Source: CAZDDW01 sp964480695
Lineage (GTDB): Bacteria; Patescibacteriota; Patescibacteriia; UBA9934; CAZDDW01
NCBI GenBank assembly: GCA_964480695.1
Contig: CAYZPO010000010.1
Coordinates: 1 to 25,425, forward strand
Direction of reading: 5' to 3'
DNA: 25,425 bases
Positions 7,376-14,409 of this stretch are shown here, piece after piece. Position numbers and translations under genes: made by a program. Below the pieces are notes generated by a model that was not told the DNA's origin, made no database searches, and saw only the letters and a list, made by a program, of their open reading frames with translations. Position 1 is the first letter of the stretch, and every line of letters starts with the position of its first letter.

Positions 7376-7404
7376 AGAAAAACACCTCTTGCTTAAAAGA
7401 GATG
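7376..7404 (-). terminator. Terminator just beyond the displaced tRNA-Asp 3' end
   Basis: On the - strand CATCTCTT (7404-7397) and AAGAGGTG (7390-7383) form an 8-bp stem with loop TTAAGC, followed by TTTTTCT. It begins six bases beyond the CCA of the tRNA-Asp 3' copy at 7410. The simplest reading is that it is the original terminator of the tRNA-Asp gene, cut off from it when the element integrated. Confidence 0.75.
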
Positions 7405-7409
7405 CTTTT

Positions 7410-7429
7410 CTGGCGGACCGGACGAGATT
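7410..7429 (-). repeat. Left attachment site: displaced copy of the tRNA-Asp 3' end
   Basis: CTGGCGGACCGGACG (7410-7424) is identical to 25371-25385. After one mismatch (A here, G in the tRNA) GATT also matches. In the - direction it is the acceptor strand and CCA of tRNA-Asp. The mismatch lies in the T-arm portion, which is not under selection in this fragment. Confidence 0.75.
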
Positions 7430-7437
7430 TTTGGCCT

Positions 7438-7577
7438 GCAGCCAAAGACCGGCTGCGTCGCTCGCAAGACCGTGATTAAAATCAGGTCTTGGCTCGCTAT
7501 CCTCGCCGGGCGAACCAGGCGGGTTCTCACCCGACGCTTAGTAAGGAAAAAACCACGGCAAAAGCCGTGATTTTTTC
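7438..7577 (-). terminator. Hairpin-rich GC island at the left end, with a strong bidirectional terminator
   Basis: The gene-free stretch 7430-7760 holds several inverted repeats: GCAGCC/GGCTGC (7438-7456), AAGACC/GGTCTT enclosing TGATT/AATCA (7466-7490) and a long stem GGAAAAAACCACGGC/GCCGTGATTTTTTCC (7545-7577, one mismatch). The last is a strong terminator on both strands and would end the repressor-Pycsar operon coming from the right. I see no convincing gene in 7578-7760. Confidence 0.7.
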
Positions 7578-7760
7578 CTGGCGGTGCTTGTGGGTTGGGT
7601 GCTAAAAAATGTGGGAGTGTTGAGGGCTTTTTCAAGGGTCGTCTTCTAACGAATTTTGAGCCACATGGGTTGGGGGTGTTTTTCAAGAAATGGGACAAAA
7701 TGAGACACCATAAAAAAGAAAACCTATTATGTCCGGTTTGATCCGGTAGTGCACTATTTA

Positions 7761-8840
7761 TCACTTCGTTCGCTTTTTGTTCGCTATATTTTCACGCTCA
7801 ATAATTTTACGAAGTTCCTCATCTGAAGTAAGGCCCCGCAACTCTCCACTAACAGCACCCAGAGTAGACATAAGCGATGAATTTATCAGTCGCCAATTTG
7901 TGTCATGAAGGGACTCAATGAGGGTCTTTTTAACGATCTTTTTTGAATTTACATCTGAACGATCTTGAGCAGAATCTAACATCGTTATCCTAACCCTCAG
8001 CCCCTTGTCATTAGTAGGGTGTGATAACTCAACTTTCGTCATACCAATATCTGTCAAAGCCTTGGTGACGTGTTCTTGTAAGCCTGTAACACGTAATCGT
8101 TGTAACACTTTCATTCGTTTATTTGTTTTTGTGTCTTTGTTGCGATTTTTTTGCTTTTCCACTATCTCTGCAAAGCTTTTCATGTCACGCTTCATCTGCC
8201 GATACGATTCAAGACCTTTCTCATCTAAACAATATTCTTTCCGAAGAGCCTCGTCTATGGGCGCCTCTTTCTTTTCTTCGTGAGAAAAATCATGTCTATC
8301 AACCTCCTTGGCACCACATTTCCTACATGTCCAGGTGATAGTAGATACGTCTCCTTCTCGTTCTGCATCAGAATCAGTTTCACCATCACACTTTTTACAC
8401 AATGTTGGTTTTGAAATATATTCTTCGCCATCGTTAAAGAAAGCTCGATTCGGCAAACATTTATTTGGACAAGAATAAAACAGGAGTGCTCGCTCCCGCT
8501 CGTTCATATTTGACCAGTCTGTTTTGAAATCAAAATTTAGTAACTCATTGCATTTTAGACACCTAATATCATTCCGTGGTTTTGCAGATTCTAATAATTT
8601 TGTCCTCCAACAATCTTTTTCTCGCCATTCTCGCAAACATCTTTCCTTCCTTTCGGCACATTCTCCTTTGAGTGTAATCATTGAAATATTACGAACAATT
8701 TTCCATGCATGAATTTTCTCATCACGATCTGGATCATTCTCAGATATCTTTATCACCTCTTGATCCAAGGTGCGTTTCATGTTTGAACAATCCAAGATAG
8801 TCTTTCGATCATATAAGTCATTGTTACTTATCTGATTCAT
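7761..8840 (-). CDS. Unknown zinc-ribbon protein, last gene of the repressor-Pycsar operon
   Basis: I do not recognise this 359-residue protein. It is highly charged. The central part has CxxC-type pairs, CLKC (about residue 95), CPNKC, CKKC and CRKC, which can form two zinc ribbons. A Lys/Arg-rich helix with KQKNRNKDTKTNKRMK follows, then a C-terminal globular part containing VTKALTDIGMTKVELS and ELRGLTSDEELRKII. There are no signal or membrane segments. It starts nine bases after the stop of the Pycsar effector and has no promoter of its own that I can see, so it is probably co-transcribed. Nucleic-acid binding is plausible from the zinc ribbons but is not shown. Confidence 0.75.
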   Translation of the reverse strand: MNQISNNDLYDRKTILDCSNMKRTLDQEVIKISENDPDRDEKIHAWKIVRNISMITLKGECAERKERCLREWREKDCWRTKLLESAKPRNDIRCLKCNELLNFDFKTDWSNMNERERALLFYSCPNKCLPNRAFFNDGEEYISKPTLCKKCDGETDSDAEREGDVSTITWTCRKCGAKEVDRHDFSHEEKKEAPIDEALRKEYCLDEKGLESYRQMKRDMKSFAEIVEKQKNRNKDTKTNKRMKVLQRLRVTGLQEHVTKALTDIGMTKVELSHPTNDKGLRVRITMLDSAQDRSDVNSKKIVKKTLIESLHDTNWRLINSSLMSTLGAVSGELRGLTSDEELRKIIERENIANKKRTK

Positions 8841-8849
8841 ATAACCGTA

Positions 8850-9344
8850 TTAAATAAACCATAGGATGAGGGTGCTTGCAAACAATAATATGAACCCCGC
8901 ACCAAAAAAAGTAATTGATTTTTGAAAATATACATGTTTTTTGCTCGCCACCGATGCTGATACATGAATTTGTTGAATGAAATCTAACTTCAAATCCTGC
9001 TCATTCGCAGAGAGAATGGATTCCTTGAAATTTGTTGGTTTTATTTTTGCAATGTCCCCAAAAAAAGTTAAAGAAAATTTTTCTGATGTATTATTAATTT
9101 TTGGAAACAATCCTTTAACCAAGAAATAAATACCAACGAACAATAGCAAGCCCCCAACTACATGGAGCAAAAAATTAAAGTATAAATTTTCATTCATAAT
9201 ATGCACCAATGATCCCTTGTATGAAGTCGCAAGGGTGGTAACCAAGGCTACTTCAAGTACCGCCAAAATACTGATTTTTATATCAAGTGATCGGATCCAT
9301 TCATGCACTCTATCTAACTGTCTTTCAAGTTGGTCTGTTGTCAT
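8850..9344 (-). CDS. pycTM: Pycsar effector, membrane type (PycTM-like)
   Basis: This 164-residue protein matches the architecture of Pycsar transmembrane effectors. It has an N-terminal helix with LDRVHEWIRSLDIKISIL, two hydrophobic segments (about 25-42 and 57-78), a conserved loop with LTFFGDIAKIKP, a helical part with DLKLDFIQQIHVSASVASKKHVYF and a third hydrophobic segment at the C-terminus (about 143-164). In known Pycsar systems binding of cCMP or cUMP makes such proteins damage the inner membrane and stop phage growth. Its ATG overlaps the stop of the cyclase gene (ATGA), the tight coupling expected for a defence pair. The assignment rests on pattern recognition of the family plus context. 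Confidence 0.85.
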   Translation of the reverse strand: MTTDQLERQLDRVHEWIRSLDIKISILAVLEVALVTTLATSYKGSLVHIMNENLYFNFLLHVVGGLLLFVGIYFLVKGLFPKINNTSEKFSLTFFGDIAKIKPTNFKESILSANEQDLKLDFIQQIHVSASVASKKHVYFQKSITFFGAGFILLFASTLILWFI

Positions 9345-10174
9345 AAGTTGTAAATTATTTCATTCATAAATTCTTCCCCACAAGCATCGCACCATTTTGA
9401 GGGAGTATACCAAGCAACGTTTTCACGAATATTGTAACTACCACTGGTGTCTATGGATTGCCACACCTGGGTGGGTATACTAGGCTCACCTGAATCGCTA
9501 TGACCGCAGGACATGATTGCATGTTTTTGATCAGATTTTAAGTATTCATGAATCTTGTCTGATATTACAATAAGACTAGTTTTATCATCACTTATTTTGG
9601 TGTCTGACTCATAAATTTCCTTTGTAAGTTGTGCATGCTTTGCGGCACTATTAACAACTCGACCAGCCCAAACCTCATTATAGTCGCCTCTCTTTCCAAT
9701 TTTCTTTACTAAAATTTTGTCTATATCAATACCAATTTTACAATTCATTACTTGAGTTTGTCGCTGAAATTTTGGCCTTACTGATTTTTCAAAAAAAGTT
9801 TTAAATGTTATCGCGCATGCCAATGCTCTGCCAACAGCGTGATCACCTTCAAAAATTCCAAAGATTCCATCACCTTTTACATCAATATATTCAGCATTAA
9901 ACGGTTCACTTGTCACAATGTCGATCGCTCCTTGGGTGAAATAGTCATAAATTTTGGCCATTGTTTGTGACTGATGCTTGAAAGACATCTTGCTTGACCG
10001 GTCAAGATCAATAAAGAGGCAAACAAACTCCTCATCACCACCCAACCAAGTGGGTTTTTCCAGATATGCTTCGTCACTGACTCTTGAAATAGTTCTGATC
10101 TCCTCGATAGCAAAGTTATCATACCGTTCATTGGCACGTTCTTTTGTATTTAATAATATTTCTTTAAGGGTCAT
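9341..10174 (-). CDS. pycC: Pycsar class III nucleotide cyclase (PycC-like)
   Basis: The protein is a single-domain class III cyclase of about 277 residues from ATG 10174. The first metal aspartate lies in VCLFIDLDRSSKM (about D56) and the second in EYIDVKGDGIFGIF (about D102). The helix with EVWAGRVVNSAAKHAQL and the tail WCDACGEEFM are as in Pycsar cyclases, which make cCMP or cUMP on phage infection. The next gene is a PycTM-like effector overlapping by four bases, which makes a pyrimidine product likely, though specificity cannot be read from sequence. A longer start at 10210 would overlap the repressor gene, while ATG 10174 leaves a 4-base gap and is preferred. Confidence 0.85.
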   Translation of the reverse strand: MTLKEILLNTKERANERYDNFAIEEIRTISRVSDEAYLEKPTWLGGDEEFVCLFIDLDRSSKMSFKHQSQTMAKIYDYFTQGAIDIVTSEPFNAEYIDVKGDGIFGIFEGDHAVGRALACAITFKTFFEKSVRPKFQRQTQVMNCKIGIDIDKILVKKIGKRGDYNEVWAGRVVNSAAKHAQLTKEIYESDTKISDDKTSLIVISDKIHEYLKSDQKHAIMSCGHSDSGEPSIPTQVWQSIDTSGSYNIRENVAWYTPSKWCDACGEEFMNEIIYNL

Positions 10175-10178
10175 ATAA

Positions 10179-10814
10179 TTAGTTTGGTTTTTTGAATACA
10201 TCAACCACAACTCCCCCTATTGAATAACTCGAATGATCATCTTCATGGATATAGATCGGTGTGTAATTCTTTTCTGAATCTGATGCAAGCACGAGTTGCT
10301 TATTAGCACCATCTCGAAGCAGTCGTTTTATGTTAGCCACGTCATCAATGATAGATAAGACTATTTCTCCGGAAGAAGGGTCTGTTCGTCCAGAATCAAC
10401 AATGACGTAGTCACCATCTTCAATTTTTTTGTTATTGACTTCTGCCTGGTTCATTGAGTCTCCAGTAACACGAATCCCAAATAACTTCCCGATATGTTTT
10501 GGCAAGAGCTGTCTAGAGATACGTAGATACCCAGCAAAGGATTCATCTGCAAACTGAGTCGCTGGACCTGCATTAGCTTCCCCTAGTATTGGAATAGCGG
10601 ATAAGCTACCTTTATCTTGGAGACTGGAAACGTGACTGATGTTATTACGAAAAATATCAGCCTCAAGAAACCCCCTAGATATAAGCTGTTCTAAGTGGTA
10701 TTTAACCTGTTGGGGATGGTCAACACCGATGGAAGTACCGATTTTGCGCAGACTCAATCTTCCCAGGTCTTTATTCTTGGATAGCGTAAGAATTTTTTGT
10801 TGTATTTCATGCAT
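10179..10814 (-). CDS. LexA/CI-like self-cleaving repressor (S24 peptidase family)
   Basis: This 211-residue protein has an N-terminal winged-helix-like part (residues 1-65, with SLRKIGTSIGVDHPQQVKYHLEQLISRGFL) and a C-terminal S24 peptidase domain. The predicted cleavage site is Ala82-Gly83 in EANAG, the nucleophile Ser120 in VTGDSM and the general base Lys163 in ANIKRLL. Such proteins cleave themselves when RecA is activated by DNA damage. It is the first gene of the operon that continues with the Pycsar pair, and it faces a divergent small HTH gene across a 109-base control region. It probably represses its own and the divergent promoter, like a phage repressor. It could instead be the host LexA type, but its location argues for an element repressor. 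Confidence 0.88.
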   Translation of the reverse strand: MHEIQQKILTLSKNKDLGRLSLRKIGTSIGVDHPQQVKYHLEQLISRGFLEADIFRNNISHVSSLQDKGSLSAIPILGEANAGPATQFADESFAGYLRISRQLLPKHIGKLFGIRVTGDSMNQAEVNNKKIEDGDYVIVDSGRTDPSSGEIVLSIIDDVANIKRLLRDGANKQLVLASDSEKNYTPIYIHEDDHSSYSIGGVVVDVFKKPN

Positions 10815-10825
10815 AAGATGAACCT

Positions 10826-10854
10826 AAAGTACCACACAATACGCTTTTCGTCAA
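10826..10854 (-). promoter_or_regulatory. Promoter of the repressor-Pycsar operon
   Basis: On the - strand TTGACG (10854-10849), 17 bases and TACTTT (10831-10826) preceded by TGG. The start point would fall near 10819, only about five bases before the repressor ATG, so the mRNA would be nearly leaderless. An inverted repeat GTCAA (10850-10854) and TTGAC (10863-10867) overlaps the -35 box and is a candidate operator. Confidence 0.55.
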
Positions 10855-10871
10855 TTGATATTTTGACTTTC

Positions 10872-10900
10872 TTGACACCGTTGATGAGTTGTGGCAAGAT
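10872..10900 (+). promoter_or_regulatory. Divergent promoter of the small HTH gene
   Basis: A perfect TTGACA (10872-10877), 17 bases and a weak CAAGAT (10895-10900) with TGG before it. A second TTGAC copy lies at 10863. The repeated TTGAC/GTCAA words between the two divergent promoters suit repressor binding. Confidence 0.5.
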
Positions 10901-10923
10901 GAGCGAAGAATTAACCAAACATT

Positions 10924-11130
10924 ATGCCAAAATACAAACGAAACGCTGGAAAGCGGTGGACGAAGGAAGACGTCTCGAAATTCAAAAAGATGAAAAAAGA
11001 GAATACCCCTACCCGAGTCATGGGTCTCAAACTCGGAAGATCTGAGGATGCCATCTATAACAAGGCTCAGGAACTAGGGGTCAGCCTCAAACCGACTAAT
11101 CAAAGTCCGTACAATCGACGGAAGAAATAA
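10924..11130 (+). CDS. Small SANT/Myb-like helix-turn-helix protein
   Basis: This 68-residue basic protein has RWTKEDVSKFKKMKKENTP followed by VMGLKLGRSEDAIYNKAQELGV and ends SLKPTNQSPYNRRKK. This is a recurrent small bacterial protein pattern with a SANT/Myb-like or HTH fold, probably DNA-binding. It is transcribed away from the repressor, in the position of a Cro-like or early gene of a phage, though the family is not specifically phage-borne. The next gene starts after two bases. Its role is not known. Confidence 0.7.
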   Translation: MPKYKRNAGKRWTKEDVSKFKKMKKENTPTRVMGLKLGRSEDAIYNKAQELGVSLKPTNQSPYNRRKK

Positions 11131-11132
11131 AA

Positions 11133-11810
11133 ATGCTCAGTATAACTGAAAAATTGTTAAGAGAGGCTTCTGAAAGTTTTGCCAGCAAAGTCGCTGAGGT
11201 TCAACGACCCATGTTGGAATTTCAAAAGGTTATTGATCAAATATCTGAACCATTGTTAAGAATTCAGGAAGAAGTAAACAAGCGACAGGAAGCTTTTGAA
11301 CAAATGAGAAACACTTTCGCTTCTTTAAATGTGCCAAGTTTAATATCAAATGATGTTATCAAATTCTGGGAAGAAACAGGGTACATAAACTCTGTTAACC
11401 ATAATGAATCAAGAGAATTAGCAGAAGATTTTGCTTATGATGTCGTAGGGGTGGTTGAAGAGACTATGGATGAAAATTGTCCCGAAGATCATCTCCCAGT
11501 ACAACTTAGATTAACTTCTGATGGAAAATTATTTGTCGTTGATGATCCAACCAAAGGACAAGAATTAAGTGAACAGATGGAGCGATTGTTACGAGATTTG
11601 AAGAAAACTTTTACACCAACAAAAAAACTAATAGACCAAAATGGTTATACAACTATCAGAAGTATTCAAGCCGCGATATATAAATTGAATGGCTGGGGCT
11701 ATAAATTTCTCGGTCTAGATGTTCCTATCGCCTTTGGTCGACAAGGTATGGGTTATCGCCTCAGTGAACATATTTATATTCACAAATTACCTAAAAAGCT
11801 CGAACAATAG
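11133..11810 (+). CDS. Unknown protein with an N-terminal coiled coil
   Basis: I do not recognise this 225-residue protein. Residues about 1-65 are helical and charged (LREASESFASKVAEVQ through RIQEEVNKRQEAFEQM), probably a coiled coil. The middle is acidic (VVGVVEETMDENCPEDH). The C-terminal part, with GYTTIRSIQAAIYKLNGWGYKFLGLDVP, looks globular. It has no signal or membrane segment. It starts two bases after the small HTH gene and ends just before a terminator, so the two form one short + strand operon. Confidence 0.65.
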   Translation: MLSITEKLLREASESFASKVAEVQRPMLEFQKVIDQISEPLLRIQEEVNKRQEAFEQMRNTFASLNVPSLISNDVIKFWEETGYINSVNHNESRELAEDFAYDVVGVVEETMDENCPEDHLPVQLRLTSDGKLFVVDDPTKGQELSEQMERLLRDLKKTFTPTKKLIDQNGYTTIRSIQAAIYKLNGWGYKFLGLDVPIAFGRQGMGYRLSEHIYIHKLPKKLEQ

Positions 11811-11833
11811 ATACAGTGGATAAGTGGCAATTC

Positions 11834-11860
11834 ATTCACCTAAGTTTAGGTGAATTTTTA
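11834..11860 (+). terminator. Terminator after the HTH and coiled-coil genes
   Basis: ATTCACCTAA (11834-11843) and TTAGGTGAAT (11846-11855) form a 10-bp inverted repeat with a short loop, followed by TTTTA. It separates the early operon from the methyltransferase-terminase operon. Confidence 0.8.
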
Positions 11861-11879
11861 GTTACATAGAGTTACGGGT

Positions 11880-11899
11880 GCTGTATGTCCGCTGTATGT
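11880..11899 (+). repeat. Tandem 9-base direct repeat upstream of the methyltransferase operon
   Basis: GCTGTATGT occurs at 11880-11888 and again at 11891-11899, about one helical turn apart, in the 130-base gap before the methyltransferase gene. Such spacing is typical of an operator for a dimeric regulator. No good promoter hexamer pair is visible here. Confidence 0.4.
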
Positions 11900-11940
11900 A
11901 CTGATATGAGAAAATTGACTAGTAAGACCTAATATATTTT

Positions 11941-13224
11941 ATGCAAGACATCAAAATTCAATATGTTCCGATCGATTCGTTGCGGGGAGCTGAGTACAAT
12001 CCTCGTGCGTGGGACGAGCAAGCCAAAAAAAAGCTCAAAGCTAGCATCACCAAGCATGGCTTTGTTGATCCGGTGATAGTTAATGGTGCACCGAAACGCA
12101 AAAATATAATTATCGGAGGTCACTTCAGAACTGAGGTAGCAAAGGAACTTGGATTTCAAGAAGTCCCTGTTGTCTACGTCAACGTTCCGAATATCAAAAA
12201 AGAGAAAGCTCTCAATCTCCGTCTCAACCGCGTATCCGGCGAATGGAATTTTGAACTTCTTAAAAACTTTGATACAGACTTTTTGTTGGATCTAGGATTT
12301 GATGATTCAGATCTATCAAGTATCTGGTCTGACGTGTTGTCTGTTGAAGAAGTCGGCACAGATCCAGATGAAATTGCCAAAGAAATTAAAAAGCCAAAAA
12401 CCAAACCCGGTGATTTTTATTTACTCGGCAAACATCGTCTTATCTGTGGTGACGCAACCGATCCAAAGGTTGTTAGAAAACTTACAGCAGGATCCAAAAT
12501 CGACATGGTTTACTGTGACCCGCCTTACAATATCAATTTAGATTATGACAAAGGTGTTGCTACCAAAGGCAAATACGGCGGGCAGATTAATGATCGGCGC
12601 TCTAATGAGGAATATCGAACCTTCCTACAAGAATCAATTAAAAACGCTCTAGCTACTTGCAAACCAGAAGCCCACATCTTCTACTGGTGTGATCAAAACT
12701 ATATCGGCATGTTGCAAGAGTTGTATCAGGAGCTCGGAATTGCAAATAAGCGAGTGTGTCTGTGGATTAAGAACAACTTTAACTTGACTCCACATATCGC
12801 ATTCAATAAGGCTTATGAACCATGTGTCTATGGCACTATTGGCTCACCATATCTCAACCCTGACATAACCAACATTCACGAAATCATAAACAAAGAAGTT
12901 ACATCAGGAAATCGTTGTATCGATGACATTATTGATGTTTTTGACATCTGGCTTGCTAAGCGCGTGACTGGGCAAGAATACGAACATCCAACCCAGAAAC
13001 CACTAACACTCCACGAGAAGCCCTTGAGACGTTGCACGCGCCCAGGAGACTGCGTTCTGGATCTGTTTGGAGGTTCAGGCTCAACCCTGCTTGCTTGTGA
13101 ACAAATGAAGCGTCAAGCGTTCCTTTGTGAAATTGATCCGGTGTTCTGCGATGTAATCGTAAAGCAGTTTGAAGAAATGACAGGGATCAAAGCTAAGAAA
13201 ATCTCTAAAGCAAAAATTATATGA
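11941..13224 (+). CDS. ParB/sulfiredoxin-domain DNA adenine methyltransferase
   Basis: The protein (427 residues) fuses two parts. Residues about 1-110 are a ParB/Srx-like domain (IDSLRGAEYNPRAW, KHGFVDPVIVN, IIGGHFRTEVAKELG). Residues about 160-427 are a DNA methyltransferase with the catalytic DPPY (about residue 194) followed later by the SAM-binding FGGSGST (about 374). The order DPPY before the SAM motif marks the beta class, and DPPY points to N6-adenine. This fusion is common in phages and integrative elements next to terminase genes. It may protect element DNA from restriction. Its last bases overlap the next methyltransferase gene by four (ATGA). Confidence 0.9.
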   Translation: MQDIKIQYVPIDSLRGAEYNPRAWDEQAKKKLKASITKHGFVDPVIVNGAPKRKNIIIGGHFRTEVAKELGFQEVPVVYVNVPNIKKEKALNLRLNRVSGEWNFELLKNFDTDFLLDLGFDDSDLSSIWSDVLSVEEVGTDPDEIAKEIKKPKTKPGDFYLLGKHRLICGDATDPKVVRKLTAGSKIDMVYCDPPYNINLDYDKGVATKGKYGGQINDRRSNEEYRTFLQESIKNALATCKPEAHIFYWCDQNYIGMLQELYQELGIANKRVCLWIKNNFNLTPHIAFNKAYEPCVYGTIGSPYLNPDITNIHEIINKEVTSGNRCIDDIIDVFDIWLAKRVTGQEYEHPTQKPLTLHEKPLRRCTRPGDCVLDLFGGSGSTLLACEQMKRQAFLCEIDPVFCDVIVKQFEEMTGIKAKKISKAKII

Positions 13225-13976
13225 AAATAAAGAACGACACAATCGTTTGTCTTGGCGAACACTTGCTTTTATGTGGTGACGCCACCAAACCAGAACCAAT
13301 ATCGAGATTATTGAGCGGAAAAAAAGTTAATCTTATTTTAACTGATCCGCCTTACGGCGTCGCCTATGTCGAAAGTAAAAAAGATTTTCACCAAGAGATT
13401 GCCAAACCAAAAAAGATTATTGGTGACCATCTGCAGAGTGAACTTGAATATACAAAGTTCACTCGGCAATGGCTAGAACTTGCGAAGCCGTACCTAAAGC
13501 GCAAAAATGCATTGTACATTTTTAACTCTGACAAAATGTTATTTGCCCTACGTGAAGGACTGATACAAGCAGGGTTTAAATTTGCACAGTTACTTGTTTG
13601 GGCTAAGACTCATGCGGTCGTTGGTCGGATGGATTATTTACCACAGCATGAACTCATCGCTTATGGTTGGTATGGCGTACATAAGTTTCACAAGTCCAAG
13701 GACAAGACTGTACTAATCTACCCTAAGCCAAATAAATCTAAATCACATCCGACCATGAAGCCAATCGGTTTGCTTCGACGCATAATTCTCAACAGCTCAA
13801 AGGCTAACGATACAATCTATGACCCCTTTGGTGGTAGCGGCTCGACACTACTAGCCTGCGAACAAACCAAACGCAAGTGTTTGATGGTTGAGGAAGACCT
13901 CGAATACTGCAAGACAATTATTGAGTCTTGGGAGAAATTAACGAAACAGAAAGCAGAACTGTATGAGCAAGAATAA
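13221..13976 (+). CDS. Second DNA methyltransferase, beta class
   Basis: This 251-residue protein has the catalytic LTDPPYGVAYVES near residue 45 and the SAM-binding motif YDPFGGSGSTLLACEQ near residue 195, the same order as in the preceding gene. The two share several segments (HLLLCGDATKPEP, GGSGSTLLACEQ), which suggests descent from one duplicated gene, but the ParB-like domain is missing here. It overlaps its neighbours on both sides and lies in one operon with terminase. Adenine-N6 methylation is likely; the target is unknown. Confidence 0.88.
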   Translation: MKIKNDTIVCLGEHLLLCGDATKPEPISRLLSGKKVNLILTDPPYGVAYVESKKDFHQEIAKPKKIIGDHLQSELEYTKFTRQWLELAKPYLKRKNALYIFNSDKMLFALREGLIQAGFKFAQLLVWAKTHAVVGRMDYLPQHELIAYGWYGVHKFHKSKDKTVLIYPKPNKSKSHPTMKPIGLLRRIILNSSKANDTIYDPFGGSGSTLLACEQTKRKCLMVEEDLEYCKTIIESWEKLTKQKAELYEQE

Positions 13977-14409
13977 AATTTCACCATACAAAGCCGTGGC
14001 TGAACGTCAACAAAAACAAAAAGAGTTGATCATTGAGCAGCTCAAGAAAACACCGATCATACAGATTGTGTGTGAAAAGGTTGGTGTTGGTCGAGCAACA
14101 TTCTATCGTTGGCGGAAAGACGATAAGGTATTTGCTGACGCGCTCGAGCAAGCAATTTTTATGGGAGTTGAACTAGTTAACGATATGGCCGAGTCTCAGT
14201 TACTGGCTGGAATACGCGACCAAAATATGACAGCAATTATTTTTTGGCTCAAAAATAGGCACAAAGCATATGGCACTAAAGTTTCCATCGATGCTGACGT
14301 ACACATCGAACGCAAACTTTCTGAAGAAGAACAAGCTATTATTCGCAAGGCATTAAATCTATCGACCCTTATTCCTAATGAAATTGTTTATGCAGAAGAA
14401 ACAAAATAA
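13963..14409 (+). CDS. Terminase small subunit-like HTH protein
   Basis: This 148-residue protein has an N-terminal helix-turn-helix (QIVCEKVGVGRATFYRWRKDDKVF, about residues 30-55) and a helical part with SQLLAGIRDQNMTAIIFWLKNRHKAYG, a pattern frequent in phage small terminase subunits, which recognise packaging sites. It sits directly before the large subunit gene and overlaps it and the methyltransferase gene. The assignment depends partly on context. Confidence 0.75.
   Translation: MSKNKISPYKAVAERQQKQKELIIEQLKKTPIIQIVCEKVGVGRATFYRWRKDDKVFADALEQAIFMGVELVNDMAESQLLAGIRDQNMTAIIFWLKNRHKAYGTKVSIDADVHIERKLSEEEQAIIRKALNLSTLIPNEIVYAEETK

Noticed and set aside
7393..7764. A 123-codon - strand frame across the left end of the island
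   Set aside because: It runs through the tRNA-Asp copy, several hairpins and a terminator and its product is a Pro/Arg-rich mixture without family features.
10797..11045. An overlapping open frame starting at 10797
   Set aside because: It crosses both divergent promoters and overlaps the better-supported small HTH gene at 10924.
11915..11938. TTGACT and TATATT before the first methyltransferase as a promoter
   Set aside because: They are separated by only 12 bases, and the start point would fall inside the start codon.
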